Made by a program: the position numbers and the translations under genes | Assembly: GCA_003993805.1 (NCBI GenBank) | Contig: RSEF01000014.1 | Span: 124,001 to 188,000 of the forward strand | Length of the DNA stretch: 64,000 bases | Source: Himantopus leucocephalus | Lineage: Eukaryota; Chordata; Aves; Charadriiformes; Recurvirostridae | Direction: 5' to 3' | Notes under the pieces: model-generated | What the model was told of the DNA's origin: nothing | The model's database searches: none | What the model saw: the letters and a program-made list of their open reading frames with translations, nothing else | Shown here: piece by piece, positions 48,171 to 61,293 of the stretch | How positions within the stretch are numbered: the stretch's first letter is position 1 | Layout: each line of letters starts with the position of its first letter

Positions 48171-48540
48171 GTGAGGTGAGGTGAGCTTTCCCTGTGCCCT
48201 GGCAGGACTGTGCGATGTTTTATCCATTGACAAAGTCTCCACCTCACTACAGTGACTTGTGGCTTGTGTATTGTTTTCCTGGAGCCATTCTGGGTGTGCT
48301 ACAAAGCTTGCTGTGGACTTGGCAGTGTGGCAAAACAGCTGTCACCTGCAAGAATCTGTCAGTCCTAAATACTAGAAGTGTCTTTTAAAATTGCTTTTGT
48401 AATTGTCCTGTTGTTGCATTGAACAGATGTGCAGATTAGAACTACTGAAAAGTCTCTTAAATAAGGTCAGTAAATGCACAACCAAAGAAATAGGTTTAAA
48501 ACCACTGGGACAGTCTTTAAAAGCATGACAAAATTAGGTT

Positions 48541-48600
48541 TGAGCCTAATTCTTCACTGGTGTAGAGAGGCAGCATTCTACTGATTTCAATGGAGCTGAC
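48541..48600 (+). repeat. ancient amniote-type repeat fragment
   Basis: CCTAATTCTTCACTGGTGTA, then TTCTACTGATTTCAATGGAG, then CTGACC. This has the box order AATTCT, GGTGTA, GATTTCAATGGAGCTG seen in the other fragments. Confidence 0.5.
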
Positions 48601-48691
48601 CCAGTTTTCCCTCATACAAAACCAGAACTTGGTGTTTTCATGTAGCTTTATTCTGAACCTTTCAGTAGCATGTCTGTCTGTGCGTTTGCAG

Positions 48692-48756
48692 CGAGTAATG
48701 CAACGGAGCCATAGTTACACTGGCAGTCCAGGCTCTGCACGTTCAAGCAGGATCAG
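48692..48756 (+). CDS. candidate exon, Ser/Arg-rich frame
   Basis: A good acceptor (TGTCTGTGCGTTTGCAG, ending 48691) is followed by a phase-0 frame RVMQRSHSYTGSPGSARSS. This is a serine- and arginine-rich stretch of the kind found in disordered, phosphorylated linkers (inference). The donor is weak (ATCAG|GTCTGT, at 48757). Without splicing the frame ends at TAA 48822-48824. The amniote-repeat fragment just upstream (48541-48600) argues for intronic surroundings. Confidence 0.2.
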
Positions 48757-48824
48757 GTCTGTGTGCCTTCACGGGAGAGTTGCTTATTTGAGGATTTGGG
48801 GTGGAATTTCCATTGCTCTGTAAA

Positions 48825-51800
48825 GAGATCTCTTACTTTTGAAGTAGGGAAAGAAGTGTTTAGTGAAGCACTTCTAGAAGTGAGTAAGGTTGATTATTAG
48901 GACGATGTTCTGCCTCCACCCTCTGTGGAAATACAGTCCAGGGTAGTGGGGATGGGAATGAGTCAGCTGTTTTGCATCAAATCATCCAGCTGCTTAGAGA
49001 GAGAGAAAACATGTGAAAAGGTTTTATATATTGAGTTTCAGTATATGCTTGCAGCATTCCACACTTATAGTGTTCTCCTTCCTCTAAGCATATCCACTAA
49101 AGATATTTATCTTCTACATGGGAAAATTAGCACACAATCTGTTATAAGACTATATACCTTTAAAGTGTTATAGTGCAATATCTTGGGGTATAATATTGTC
49201 TTTATCTTTGGAACACCCTTTGCTATCCAAAATAGACAAGTTAGCAGCTTGCCAAAGAGAGAGAAGCTTTGGGGTTTTGATTTTACAAACTCGCTGCCTG
49301 ACACCTCACATGAAGCTGTTAATTTCTTTAGTCATAAAGCAAAGACTGAGGTGCAAAATGGCTTCTGGGCAGATGTGTATGATGGAATCTTAGTTTAGGG
49401 ATTCATTCTCGGCTCAATATTCAAGGCTTGAGTCTGATTCTTCAGATGTGGAAAATGTTCAGTGTTCCCCTTAAGATCAGCAAACGGGAACTTTCACATG
49501 ATAGAGGTTGGCTGTCTGCTTGTCCCATTCACACTTTTGTTATTTTGCAAGTACATTCTTTTTTTTTAATTCCTGTTGCTGCAAAATCTATAGCATGAAA
49601 TGCATGACCTGTTGTTTTTGCCTACTGTGCTCTGTAAACAGTGGTGGGAGGCAAGTAGATGTGACCTTTTCAGGCTGCTAAATAGCTCTGTATGTTGCAG
49701 TATCCCGGAAACTTTAAAATGGTACTTAATGTGAAGATCACAGCTCATTCATATCTCTAATGAGAGTGGGAGGTTTTCTCTCTTATTGTAATCATTTTGG
49801 TCCTCAGCTGGCAAGCTGGGTTACAGCATGTAGCTGAAACACAAGGAAACAGCTTGTGAAAATAAGCTGTGATCAGTGGTTCTCCAGGTAGGTCTTGGCC
49901 TGTTACAAAACCCCTGGACCAAAGATCCTTCAAGTGACGCCACGCTATATTTGTGTTTTCTTGGGCTTCCCTTAGTTTGAGTGGGCTACAGCACTGCCTT
50001 TCCTTGGAGCCTCGAGCATGCTTCTGAGCCCAATGTCAGTGTTTTATCTACTCCATGTAGAAGTGGCTCCTAGGGTGAATGCCTCTTAGCCTGACTTTGT
50101 AGATGCTCCTTTTCCCAGCACCCATTTTCCAGTCCCATTGGGTCTACAGTTCACCTCTCACGGAGCAAAAGATGCTCAAATCATGCAGGTTTAAGGTGTT
50201 ATCGTAAACTGCTCTATCTGAGCAAACAAGTGGCACCCTTTTGGCACCTTTTGCTATCAGTGCATCAGCTGCAGTCTTGTCTTCTCATGAGACTTTTATC
50301 TCTATGTGGAGACCAAACGGGACAGAAGACAACAAAACTCCATATTATGTCAAAGTGCAAATTCTGTCTTGGGAGAGTCCCCATGTGTTCACCACCTACA
50401 TGGGCAGATCCACAGTTAGAAGTCTGCCAAATATGTACACTCAAGGCACCCTTGGATCTTTCAATGGTCTGGAATTTGCTGTGCACCCAGCACCATGAAC
50501 AGAAGGCTTTGGAAGGAAAAGGGGTAAAATGAAGGTGCTTTTAGAGACCCATTGTTAGGATCTGCTGGGGGCCTGGCGCAGGCATCAAGCACTACTTTTA
50601 CTTCTACTGACCAGGAGCCATTTGAGCACAGAAATTGGTGCTGTCCTGAGTTCAGAATCAGGTTCCCTTCCCTGGCCAGTCCTCCTTATCACTTTAAATC
50701 TTGCATAGACGCAGTGTGCTTTTGGTGTCCCAGACCAAGCAAAACCTTTGTGGGGAACTTTGGATCAGCAAGAGTAGTAGTCCTATGTCTATGGAGACAT
50801 CTGAATTTCTGGTTACCTTCCAGGGCATTTCTGCAAATGGCTGATATTCAGCTTCAGAGCACATAAAAAATTTAAAGAATCACTAAACGCTAAGTAAAAA
50901 AAATACAATGGAGTTCTCTGCACTCAGTGAAATTATTGAAGCAATAAAGAATAATGCTTTTGCAGATGAGGCTCCAGACCAGGCAGTGCAGAGCAAATCA
51001 ATAATGTCATACTTCTTGCCAGAATCAAAATACTTGTGGAAATAGCTGTGGAGTGAAAGGGGAAAAGGTTTGTTTCAATCAATCATTCTTGTTGTATAAT
51101 GCAATATCACAGACCAAACTAACTCGCTTGCTAGGGACTTTAAGAGCTTGAAAAGCATTTAATCAAAAATGTTGAGGCATTGTTTATCCTGAAGGCTCGT
51201 TATAGAGGGAGTGGATATGGTCCTATGGTGGATACAGGGAGGCAGGCTGAACCAGCAAAGTTGCATGAGGTCCTGGACACTTTCCTTGTACGTCCTCATG
51301 CAAAAAGCAGGTTCCTTTAGCTGCAAGCCTGACTTCTTGTTCAGAGCCTCTCACTGCATGTTCAGCCTGTGACTACCAGTGAAACACTGGGAGAAATGCG
51401 CAGTTGAGGTGCACTGGCTGGGAGGAGCTTGCTTTGTATCTTAATGTTTTTAATGCAGTATTGCACCGGAGTCCCGCTGCAACTCATTCCCCAATCTCTG
51501 CCAGCTCTTACAGGTGCACGGTGTTAGGTGGTCCCGCTCTTGGGTGATTTACAGTTTAAGCAGTTAGAGTATGCTTAGAGTAGGTGAAAGCTCTAATGAA
51601 ATTAAATGACCTGCTCAGGAAACTTGTAGTGGAACTAAGAGTTGGAAACAGATCTCATGAATCCTAGTCCCATACCTTTATAGCCAAGCTGTCCCATATA
51701 GACAGCACCAAGCTAATGCAGGCAAACAGGCTTTGGATTAGAATTGATCCCTGAACATTGCTGTGATTGAGAGCAGCTCAGGTTAATGTGTCTAGGGTCA

Positions 51801-54800
51801 GAAGACTGTTATGAAGTGATAATTCGTGATACAAATGGAGAGAAATACCATGGCCATCCCAATGGTTCAGGAGAGACCTTGCAGGTGCATAGGAGCTCTT
51901 CAGATACAGAGCATCAGACAATGCTCTGAACTTAGGGCTGGGTTGTTTCAATGTTACCTGAATGTGTCCATGGAACCTCATTTCAGCAGGTGTGAGGTAA
52001 AACTATCTTTTGTAGTTTTCCCATTTGTTTAAAAATTATTTATTTTTTTTTAAAGAGGAGCATGATCTTTGGCTTCTACTGTACAGAATGATGCAACAGA
52101 AGTGATTGTTTCTGTAGCACACTCTCTGGAGCAACCTGTATTGATCAAGAGGATGTGACAATTTCCTTGTTTTTTGATATCAATATTTTAGTGATGAAAG
52201 ACTAGCAATTCCAATTTCAGCAGCTTTTCAGTTTTTGAAACACGTTAATTCTGCTGTGGAGCAATATGAATCCTTTTTTTATGTGAATGTGGAATTGCCA
52301 TAACTTATATTTTCAGGACAAAAGTCCAGTTTTGTGTGGGACACGAAGATGCATGTGCTCTCTAACTTGCACACAGAAGTTCATGTGGTTAGGTCATTTT
52401 TCATCCCAGATAGCCCTGACTTGGTCAGAACAGATTGAACTGTCGTCTCCCTTCATCCTACAATACAGCCATCTCACTCTATCTTTTTTTTTTTTTTAAG
52501 CAGAAAAGTTCAAACTAGTTCATCACCACAAAATATTTGATAAAATAGCACACTTCTACAAAGTCCAATTGAACCAGAAGAGTTTTGATGACTATAGTCA
52601 GACTATGTTGCAGTTCTCTTGAAGGTCATCTAAAGGCTTGAAGCACTTCGGGTTTTGGAACGAAAGCTGTCCTCTTCATTCATTTTGAGTAATAGTGGAA
52701 GCAACTAGAATTATAAATTGAGATTCAGTTCTTCCTCCTTCAGCTACTGAATCAAAAAAAAGTTGTATAAAATGACATCCATCTTCTGATTACTCAGAAC
52801 AGGATTTTCAGCCTCTCATAAGGCAGGTCAAACAATGCCCAGAAAGTTTCCCCTCCTTTCCTTAGGCCATTAGAGAATTAAATTGATTGCATCATTTTCA
52901 GCATCATTTCACAACAGTCAATAGTCCATCTTCCAAATTGTATCAGTGCCTCGTAACCATAATACCCATCTGGAAAAAGGAACAGCTGCCCCTTCCTGAT
53001 ACACAAGGCATTTAAAATTCTCCTACAGAAAATTATTCAAACAAAACAGTAAAATGGCAGCAATTTACCAGCTCTTTTCTCCTGCAAATAGATTCTTCTG
53101 TAGGAATAAAATTATTTGCTGTTGTTCTTTTTTCTTCCCCCATCAAGTAGCCTAAATTCACCATTATGTAGAGAAGTTTAGCTCAAAAGAGAATACACAT
53201 TGTAACTGTGCTGTAATAGTCATAGGCAGTAACTGAATAAAGCAAAGTCAAGAAGTCAGCTTGAAGGCTGGGAGGAATCAATTCTGACAGCATGCTGCTC
53301 TGTTGCACTGTTGTGTCTTCTTACCTGGAGGCTTATGTAATGGTGGAAGGGGAGGGACTGCCAGCCTGGCTGGTGTGTGCCTTTGGAATGAAGCAGGAAA
53401 GGCAGTAGGAACTAGTTTCATGCTTCTGGGTGTTTTTTCCTCCCAAGCTACAGTGCATTTTTCATAACTGCTTCATGAAAAATACTCTGTCCCTGGCTGA
53501 CTCCTTTACAGATGATCCTCCTCCTTGAATTAGTGGTGTGAAAAAGAACTACTTGCAGCCTCCTCAAGATTACCCTGTAAATGTATTCTGCATCAGTAAT
53601 AGGGTGCAGCTGTGGTTCAGAGCAAATATTAACTTTAACCTTCCTGCCCTTGATTCCCCGATGTGAACCAAAACAATTTATGTGTATGTTTTTGTTGTTG
53701 GATCAGCTTGGGAGGAGAAGACGTGTCAATAGGCTTGCACCAAACATAGCCCCAGTCTTCCTTTCAGCTCCCACCCGAGTGTTTTCCCAGTCTCCTGTTG
53801 TCAGCCACTGCCTGTGGCCATAGGAAGCTGCTGCTGATGCCACCACCTAGGTTAAAAGGGAGAGAAAGCATGTTGTTACGGGCAGCAACAGCTCATCAGT
53901 TACTGGTCAGTACTACTGCCCATGGGCCAGCAAAGATTGGACATCACACTCTTAAATTGAATAATTTCTGCTTTTTTTCCTGAGGCCTAGAGTTCCCAGA
54001 ATATTAGAGTGGGTTGAAGGCCATGATGAGATAGAAGGCGCATCTCTCTGCTGGTGTGACCTTTGTGTTAAGTGAACAAGCTGGAATCTGAACCATAGGG
54101 CATTTCAGTTGCTTGGCCCAAACTTCTGTTGTGCAGCCCTGAAAGTGTTATGGCAGCACTTGGTGTGAGCAGCTCGGAGTGAGCCCCTTCTGCTGAGGCT
54201 TTTCTGCTTGCTTATGGCTTGAGGGACCCCTGAGCTGGGAATTTTCCTCTCCCAGCAGATCTACAAGATTTTCCAAAGCACTGCAAAAGCAAAACACTTC
54301 CTCACCTCTGTTGGCTCAAGACAGAGATAATCCCTGTGGTAAGGTGAAGCTGCTAGCAGCATGTTTGTCTGCCAAGGTGTGATGGATAGTGTTTTAAGAA
54401 AAATTGAAAGAAAATGCAGAAATTCACAATTTGTGGTTCTGCTTTCAGTAAGGTATTTGTTCCAAGTTGAGCCCCGCAAGTTTTGAAGAGTGTATGAAGA
54501 GTTTGCCTGTATCTGTTCCATTTGGTCCCTTTCACTTTGTTGTATTTTTCGCCCAAACAGAAATGCTGGTGTGTGTTTGTTTTTCTGTAGCAAGACAGAG
54601 GGTGATAGTTGCATGAAAGACTTCCGCAACCATAGTTTATATTTTACTTTGATTTGCTGTCATGGTATCATTTGGAACAGCGAGGGAGGCATTTAAGAAA
54701 TGTATTCAACATCACTAGTTTTGCTTTGAAATGTGACTCAGTGGTAGCCTGGATAAGTGGGAAACAGTTCTTCTTTCTTTTTCATCCCAGCTGAAAAGGT

Positions 54801-57800
54801 AGTAAAGCACCTGGGAATCATCTGTTTGTTCAGGTCTGAGGTATTCAGACCTCCAACGCACCTTAGGCAATGGCTTGATCAGATTGCTAGCTGGAGGATA
54901 GAGTCTCCTGGTGCCTTGTGGTCGGTGTTCATAATTGCCATGTGGATAGAAGTTAGGAATGGAGCTCGGGTTCAGAACTAGAGTTGATGAACTTTCCCCC
55001 ACTTCCAGCCATCTGTCCATCCTGTTTGTCCTGCAAAACAGTCTCCAGAAAGTGCTTTCTGGAGCTCTTTGCTGCTCCCCTGCCCTTACCATAATCCTTC
55101 ATGTAAAACTTCTGCATTCTACTTGCATTTTGCCACTGTAACACTGTCCCCAAAGGCTCCCTAGGAGTTTGCTTCTTGGACATTTTCCAGACTGTAAAGG
55201 GACTGCTTCCCCATCTTGCTGTGCTGAGGACAATTGTCAGTTGTTGAAGGGCTTCTTCTGTAGCATAGACATTAAAAAGGCATCTTTGGTCCAGTGATCC
55301 TAAATGGGAGGAAAGCCATACCAGCAGTAATACGCAGTGCTGTGTCCTGGAGCCATCAGCTCTAAGCTGTAGGGATAAAGTCTAGCAAGTACTAATCCTC
55401 AGCATGGTCTTTCTGCAGGGAAGCCTTTGGCAGGAATAATTCTTGCATTCTGGGAAGCCTGGTGACCACTGCAGTGCTGCCAAGAAGTCTATCTTGGAGA
55501 AGCGAGGATATAATCCATCAGTGCCCCCGACCTTGCAAACCAGACTAACTCACAGTGGCTCAAAACGTGGAGGAGTCAGGGTGGATTGTGGTGCCATGTC
55601 CGCTTGCACTCATTTAGTTAAAACCAGCTGCAATCAGCAGGGCTTCATGATTTCAGGCCCAGCACCATGCTAATACCGTCATGTGGTGTCTGGTTTTGGC
55701 CCTTGGGTGGTGGCTACGTGTTCAGACATCACTGCAGTGTACTTGGTTCGGGATGTAGAGGTACTTAAGCGTAACAGAGCTGGAGATAAACTGATGCTAA
55801 TACTGCTGCTGGCCAACACTAATCTATAGTGTTTTGTTTTGGTTTGTTCTTTATCTTAGCCAATGTTACCTCACCTGTATCCTACCCGAAATGCATACAT
55901 TTAGACAGCACAGTAGCATTCCCTCCTGTGATTACAATGTGTAAGTGAAGTCCTCGCTCCACAGAAACTGGTGGGTGTGCTGATTGAAATCCTCCTGCCA
56001 GACCATCTGGCTGCAGTCACCACATTATTTTGATCCAGACCACTGTTAACAGGCTGGTAATAGAAAATCCCCTTTGGGACTGAGATTTGAATAAGGAAAA
56101 GTGAAATCTTGATTTAGAGAGGTCTGATAGTATTTAAACCTGCCGGTTTAGGAGGTACCCAGCCCACTGTGAATATAAACATGCTCTTAATGAGAGTGCA
56201 GGAACTGTCAGGGACCATTTTATAAGTGAAAACAGCTGCTTCTGCAAGTGCTATCATCTGTTAAATTGTAGGATTACCATTTGAGGTGATACAGGAAGGG
56301 GAGAGGAGCCCTCTGTTTGTCTAAGAAAGTCGTCATTTCAGGTATGATGGGAGTTATTTCTGTTAAGGTTGCTTGTAACAGTTCAATCCATGTAATTTCA
56401 GTCTTCCTGGGAGTTAATACAGAGACAGAAAACAGCTCTCTGGGGTTTAAGTGGGAGACACAAAGCTAGTGATCTTATCTGTTTGCCTACAGCTGCTCTG
56501 CTTGTGCCCTCTCATTTTCCCAGAGGCGCATCTAGGCTCACATAGAAGTGTCTCCATATCATCTGACTGAGACAAATCTGTCATTCCAGATTTTCCCCCA
56601 CCTTAGATTAGTGGTTGATGTTGTGTCCTGCCAGGAAACATCAGACTCTTTTTTCCTGCATATTTGACTGAAGCTGACAGTGGCCATTCCCCTGGCTGTA
56701 TTACACATTTACCAGCAAGTGAAATATATCAAAGGCTGGATATGGGAAATGAGAGGTTAAACATAAATCTCTTGTCCCCAGAGCCTGCAGTAGTCTGATA
56801 TATAAGTTGCCTGGGAAGGTACTGCGTGCCTCTGATAACAGAGCTTCTCTGAATACGTGATGTTAATTAATAGGGCACTTGCATCTGTAGAGCTTGCTCG
56901 AAAGACCTGCAGAGACTCCAGGCTTTGCACAGTTGAGAGCAGCTGAGGAGGCAAACAAAACAGGTCGGGGGGAGGCATTTGCTGTACTTGTTTAAGGGAA
57001 GGCTTGGAGGGATCATCCTTTGCTCCTAGAAAACCTGGAGGTCACAGCTGTGTTCAGTGTCAGTGGGTGAAGGGATCAATTCAGTCCTTTAATGCTCCCC
57101 ATCCCACAAGTGTGAAGTACTATGTGGCTACAGGTTTGGAAGGATTTGGTTTTTTCTCTACCCTAGTTGTGTTGTGGGCCAGAGGCCATGTTTGGATTAG
57201 AATAGCATAGCTGTATGTATAGGCTTCCATTTGATGTGCCCAGCAGCCTGCATGCCTTACTGAGCACTACTGAAGGTGGGTTAATACCTGCTCCTAGGCC
57301 ATTGTTTTATATTTTAAAAGTGATCTGGACTGTATTCTGTGTGCTGCTGAAGTTTGGTTGAGGAAGGCATTAGAAACAAATTGTAAAGTGCAAATGACTG
57401 CAGGTGTGACGTGACATTCTGCAAAAACTGCTGTGACCTCAACAAGGGTCTTCATGGCTCACCAGGTGAATTTATCTACTCCTCCAAAAAAACAGTATGA
57501 GATTATCTGTTGTGCTCAGCTTCCCCAAGCAGCAGAGGGAGGGATTATATCATATATCACTGTCAGCTGTATCATGCCCCTCAGAAGGTGAAAGATTTGC
57601 ATCTTCTTGCTGTTATTATCAGCCTTTACTTTGACATTAGAACTACCATTATTTCCTACAAAATGTATTTGTATTGACCAGCAGAGACATCTACCATTGG
57701 CAGACCTACATATTCAAATATAATTTCTTGCATTTTGTTCCTTTACTCCAAATGACACTTACCTCTAATAGCACTCCCACAGTCTCTTTCAGAAATTATA

Positions 57801-59930
57801 ACTGCTGTAGACTGCATGCCCCAGGAGGTGATCTCTGTAAATTGGCAGCTTTGCCTCTCTGTAAATCTTCTGCCAACTTGCAGAGTTCATGTGGTTCATC
57901 CTTTAGGCTAACAGCTTCTTTATATTTAAGCACACACATACACTCACCCTCACAGCGAGTTTTTCATCTTAACTCAGAAAAGCATTACGGCCTTCTTGCT
58001 ATTTCCTTATACATTTAAATAAAAATTAGTGCTCCCTTTTGTAGTACAGCCACATTAGCTGGTGAGCCACTATGTTTGATCTTTTGGTAGCTTTAGTGGG
58101 GAAAAGGGGTTCTAATTTGGCTTTCTCTGTGCTTATGCTGGGCTCTTTAGGAACAACAGTTAATGTAAGTGACAGCTGGTGTGAGTAACATATATATATA
58201 TCATTGTTATGTTTGTTAAAGATAGAGAATACATTGTGCTCAAACTATACTGTGCTGTAATTGCACGTGTGTAGCCTGTCTGTGCATGCCACACCTGATG
58301 CTTTTCTTCTGAAAAACCTATGCCAACTAAAAAGGGTAAAGCTATTACTGCCAAAAGACCATCAATAGATGCTCTTAATTAGTCACAGACCTGTTGTATT
58401 CCTTGCTTTTAATGTGATTCTTTCATGGCTATAGTCATGTATTGCTCTTGCTGCTTGGAGTCAGTTTTGGCAAGGAAATGCTTACCGTATAGTGCCTACG
58501 TGACATATATAGCCAGTGCTTGGGAATGTGATCTTAAAACACTTTGTTTCAGAAAAGAACAGGAATGAGATTTTTCTAAGTTCGTCTGAAACACAATGCA
58601 TTTATGGATCCACTGCAAAATTCAGTAGCATGAATTTTTGCTGAAGACACTGACCTGAACACCAGTTTTAATTTATTCGTTATTTGCTCAGCTGCTCTTT
58701 ATCCCTTACCCTTTGCCATAACGTAACAGCTTCCTGGGGCCAAATGCTATTTTAACTCTTGCCCCCCACCCCAAAGTCACAACAGCTGCTCAGAGCTCAG
58801 AGTAGAATCAAAGCTGGGCGTTTTCAGTGTGATGAAAAATTCACTTGCTTTCCCAAACCTGGAAAGCTCTCTGTCCCCCTGTTGCCATGGTAACACCTCC
58901 CATCCACATTCCTTCATCACTGTTCCCTATTACCTTGTTCTACTGCTGTCTTGAAGCAATCATTGTCTTTTCCTATGGCTGCACTGAAGCAAGGAAAAAA
59001 ATTACATAGAAACTGAAGGAATAGCTATAAGCACACAAGGGCAGGTTCATTCTGGATATAAAACCACCAAAGTGATTAGCCCTAAGGACAGGCTAGTTGG
59101 AGAATGAAGAACAAATTGTTGATTGGAAAGCGCAGCTCTGGTTCTCATCAAGTAATTCACTGCATAACTTTTATGTTGAGAGTCGCACAGATCGTTCTCT
59201 GGCATAGCTGCTTTCACTCGTGCCTCTGAAATTTGGGATTGTTTAGGAAAATGATTGCCTGGGATTTCTCTGCCTGGGTTACGGTTGGCCACCAGGCCAG
59301 GCTAAAGGTCATCTGGTGAAGGGTTTGTCACAGAAAGCAGGCTGGCTCGAGACCGTAGAAACTATTGTGAAGGGGGTTAAGATGAAATGCCGGCACTGCC
59401 AGTTCCCAGAGGCGCTATTCTTCAAAGGGATGCTCAATAAATTTGTTGAAATAGGCTTGTCCCATGTGTTTGAAGCTTCAGTTATGTAGTTGGTGATCTT
59501 TGAAGAATCTCTAGATCTTTCTGTGAGAAAATGCTTGATGGCAACCAGCCTGGCAAACTCTCCTTGCAGATACTACTTATGTCACCCAAATTAACATATG
59601 TGTGCTAGTCCCCTGAGTGAAATAAGTTTTACAAAGGGTATGATCCTCTTAATTTAGGTCTGTACCTCTGCTTTTGGTATAGCTGGCTAGAGGTGAAATC
59701 GTTTTGGTATGCTGTGAACCTACATGGCTATGCAACACAAATGAGGAAGCGTGGGCCATGTCTAATTTTGATGCAAAGGTTATCTCACGTAATTACAAAG
59801 TCCTGTATGGTTACCTATCTTTAATTAGGAACACTGATAATTATCTATTGCAAAGTGGATAATTACAGTACTTCTAGCTAAAACTCACTCATCAGTGTCT
59901 TCTAGAATGTGAATGAGGGCTGTTCTCCCA
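48825..59930. other. intron-like or intergenic stretch
   Basis: This holds a MIR 3' half at 51.6 kb, a T14 run at 52484-52497 and a short TA array near 58190. Open frames up to 125 codons occur on both strands without supporting splice sites. No RNA gene, no CpG island and no recent mobile element are visible. Confidence 0.5.
51590..51685 (+). mobile_element. MIR SINE 3' half
   Basis: ATTAAATGACCTGCTCAGGA, then AACTTGTAGTGGAACTAAGA, then GATCTCATGAATCCTAGTCC follow the MIR sequence from TTAAGTGACTTGCCCAAGG through the ACAGCTAGTAAGTGG segment to the terminal part. The match is colinear and diverged. Confidence 0.65.
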
Positions 59931-59937
59931 CTCCAGA

Positions 59938-59976
59938 AACGTGCGTTTTTACCTGTTGTAGCTTGAGACAAGGTGA
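59938..59976 (+). other. candidate short exon with consensus donor
   Basis: The segment begins after TTCTCCCACTCCAG and ends at GAGACAAG|GTGAGTACC. The donor is a near-perfect match. The frame is open for 13 codons but cysteine-rich and short. If transcribed, it is as likely a non-coding exon as a coding one. Confidence 0.12.
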
Positions 59977-61182
59977 GTACCATCATGGGATGTCCTAATC
60001 TCTCATCTGTACTTGGTCTTTTTCCTGACAGCATGGTAACTGATGTACTTGGAAAAATAACCTAGCACAGCCTGGTGTAACATATCCACAGTGTATACTG
60101 CACAATTTTAATGGAAACCTCATGATCAGAAAAATTTCAGTGAACTGGTTTTATATCATATTGACAGCCTTCACTTTAGGTTTAGTTGGAATGTTCTCCG
60201 CTGTCTGGCACTCTGCTGGGGTTCAATAAAACTGCACTAAAACTGTTTTCCCAAAGTAGAGGCTTTGTAAATCAAACCCAAATAATTCCATTGTGGAATT
60301 CAAAGGCTCTTGTCAGAAATGGGATGGGGAGACTTGCACTGATAGTTGGTCTTCTGTGTATGAGGTGTCTTAGGTATGATATGGCAGTGTATTTAGGACT
60401 GCATGCAGTAGCAGTAGTCACCAGCAGAGCTTTTCCCTCTTATAAAATTAGTTCTTTTTCTTTGGTTCTTTGTGCTTATAGGTATCTCCTCTCATGATCT
60501 TTTCTTGGCCTGAACTACTTATCATTTTTAGGTTTTCTTCCTGTGGGAGTCTCATATTTAGTCAGTGGCCTGCTCTCCCACCGCTCCCATGGTATCTCTT
60601 CTTCTTAAAAATGTCCCTCACCTTTCTTGCACTTTGCACTTCCCTCTCTATTTTTTGCGACACTAGGAAAACAGGCGAGGGAAGGAGGGATACAACATGA
60701 TGAAGATAAGAGATTGTGTCATTTGTTATCTGCTTGAGTGTGGTGTAGTCTATGTGGAAAAGTAGTATCTGCAGAAGAAATAACAGGCGCAGAACACAAG
60801 TCTTTCATGTTGTCCTCTAAAAGATTCCTGCTGAGAACCCATAAGATTGAAAGGGTAGCAAAAATTTCAATCAAATTCATTCTCTTCTCTCTATAAGCAA
60901 ATGCATTGATAGCACTAAGCTTTGAGAAACGCTGGATTCTCTTGAACAAGTTGTTCATTGTGTTTTGCTCCGAAGCCTTATCCTACTCCTTATGTTATGT
61001 TCAGTCTGCTAAATATAGATAATTTTTCTGATATTCAGACATGAAGAGAAGGTAATTAGTGGTGTTTGTGTACAGAAAAAGCTGATTTGTGCAGGGAAAA
61101 CACAAACTCTGCCTCCCTCATTTCCATGACACAGAGTGAGTGTAAAACTGTAATATATCCTTTTTCTCTCTTGCCTCCTCAG

Positions 61183-61293
61183 AGAGGGGAAAGGAGAAGA
61201 AAACCGGCTTCTTTAGTCAAAAATGTACTTGGAGAAATTGGAAGAGTTGGTCCAATACAGCAACTTGAGCAACTTTTAATTGAGCATGTGTAG
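61183..61293 (+). CDS. candidate terminal exon, 36 codons
   Basis: An excellent polypyrimidine acceptor (CTTTTTCTCTCTTGCCTCCTCAG region, ending 61182) precedes a phase-0 frame starting RGERRRKPASLVKNVLGEIG and ending LLIEHV with TAG at 61291-61293. The composition is basic, then helical and leucine-rich. No AATAAA follows within several hundred bases. It may be a 3' coding exon of a plus-strand gene, or an lncRNA exon. Confidence 0.22.
   Translation, partial: RGERRRKPASLVKNVLGEIGRVGPIQQLEQLLIEHV

Noticed and set aside
50241..50498. Overlapping 100- and 85-codon plus-strand frames
   Set aside because: Two frames and the opposite strand are all open over the same bases, showing low stop density rather than coding.
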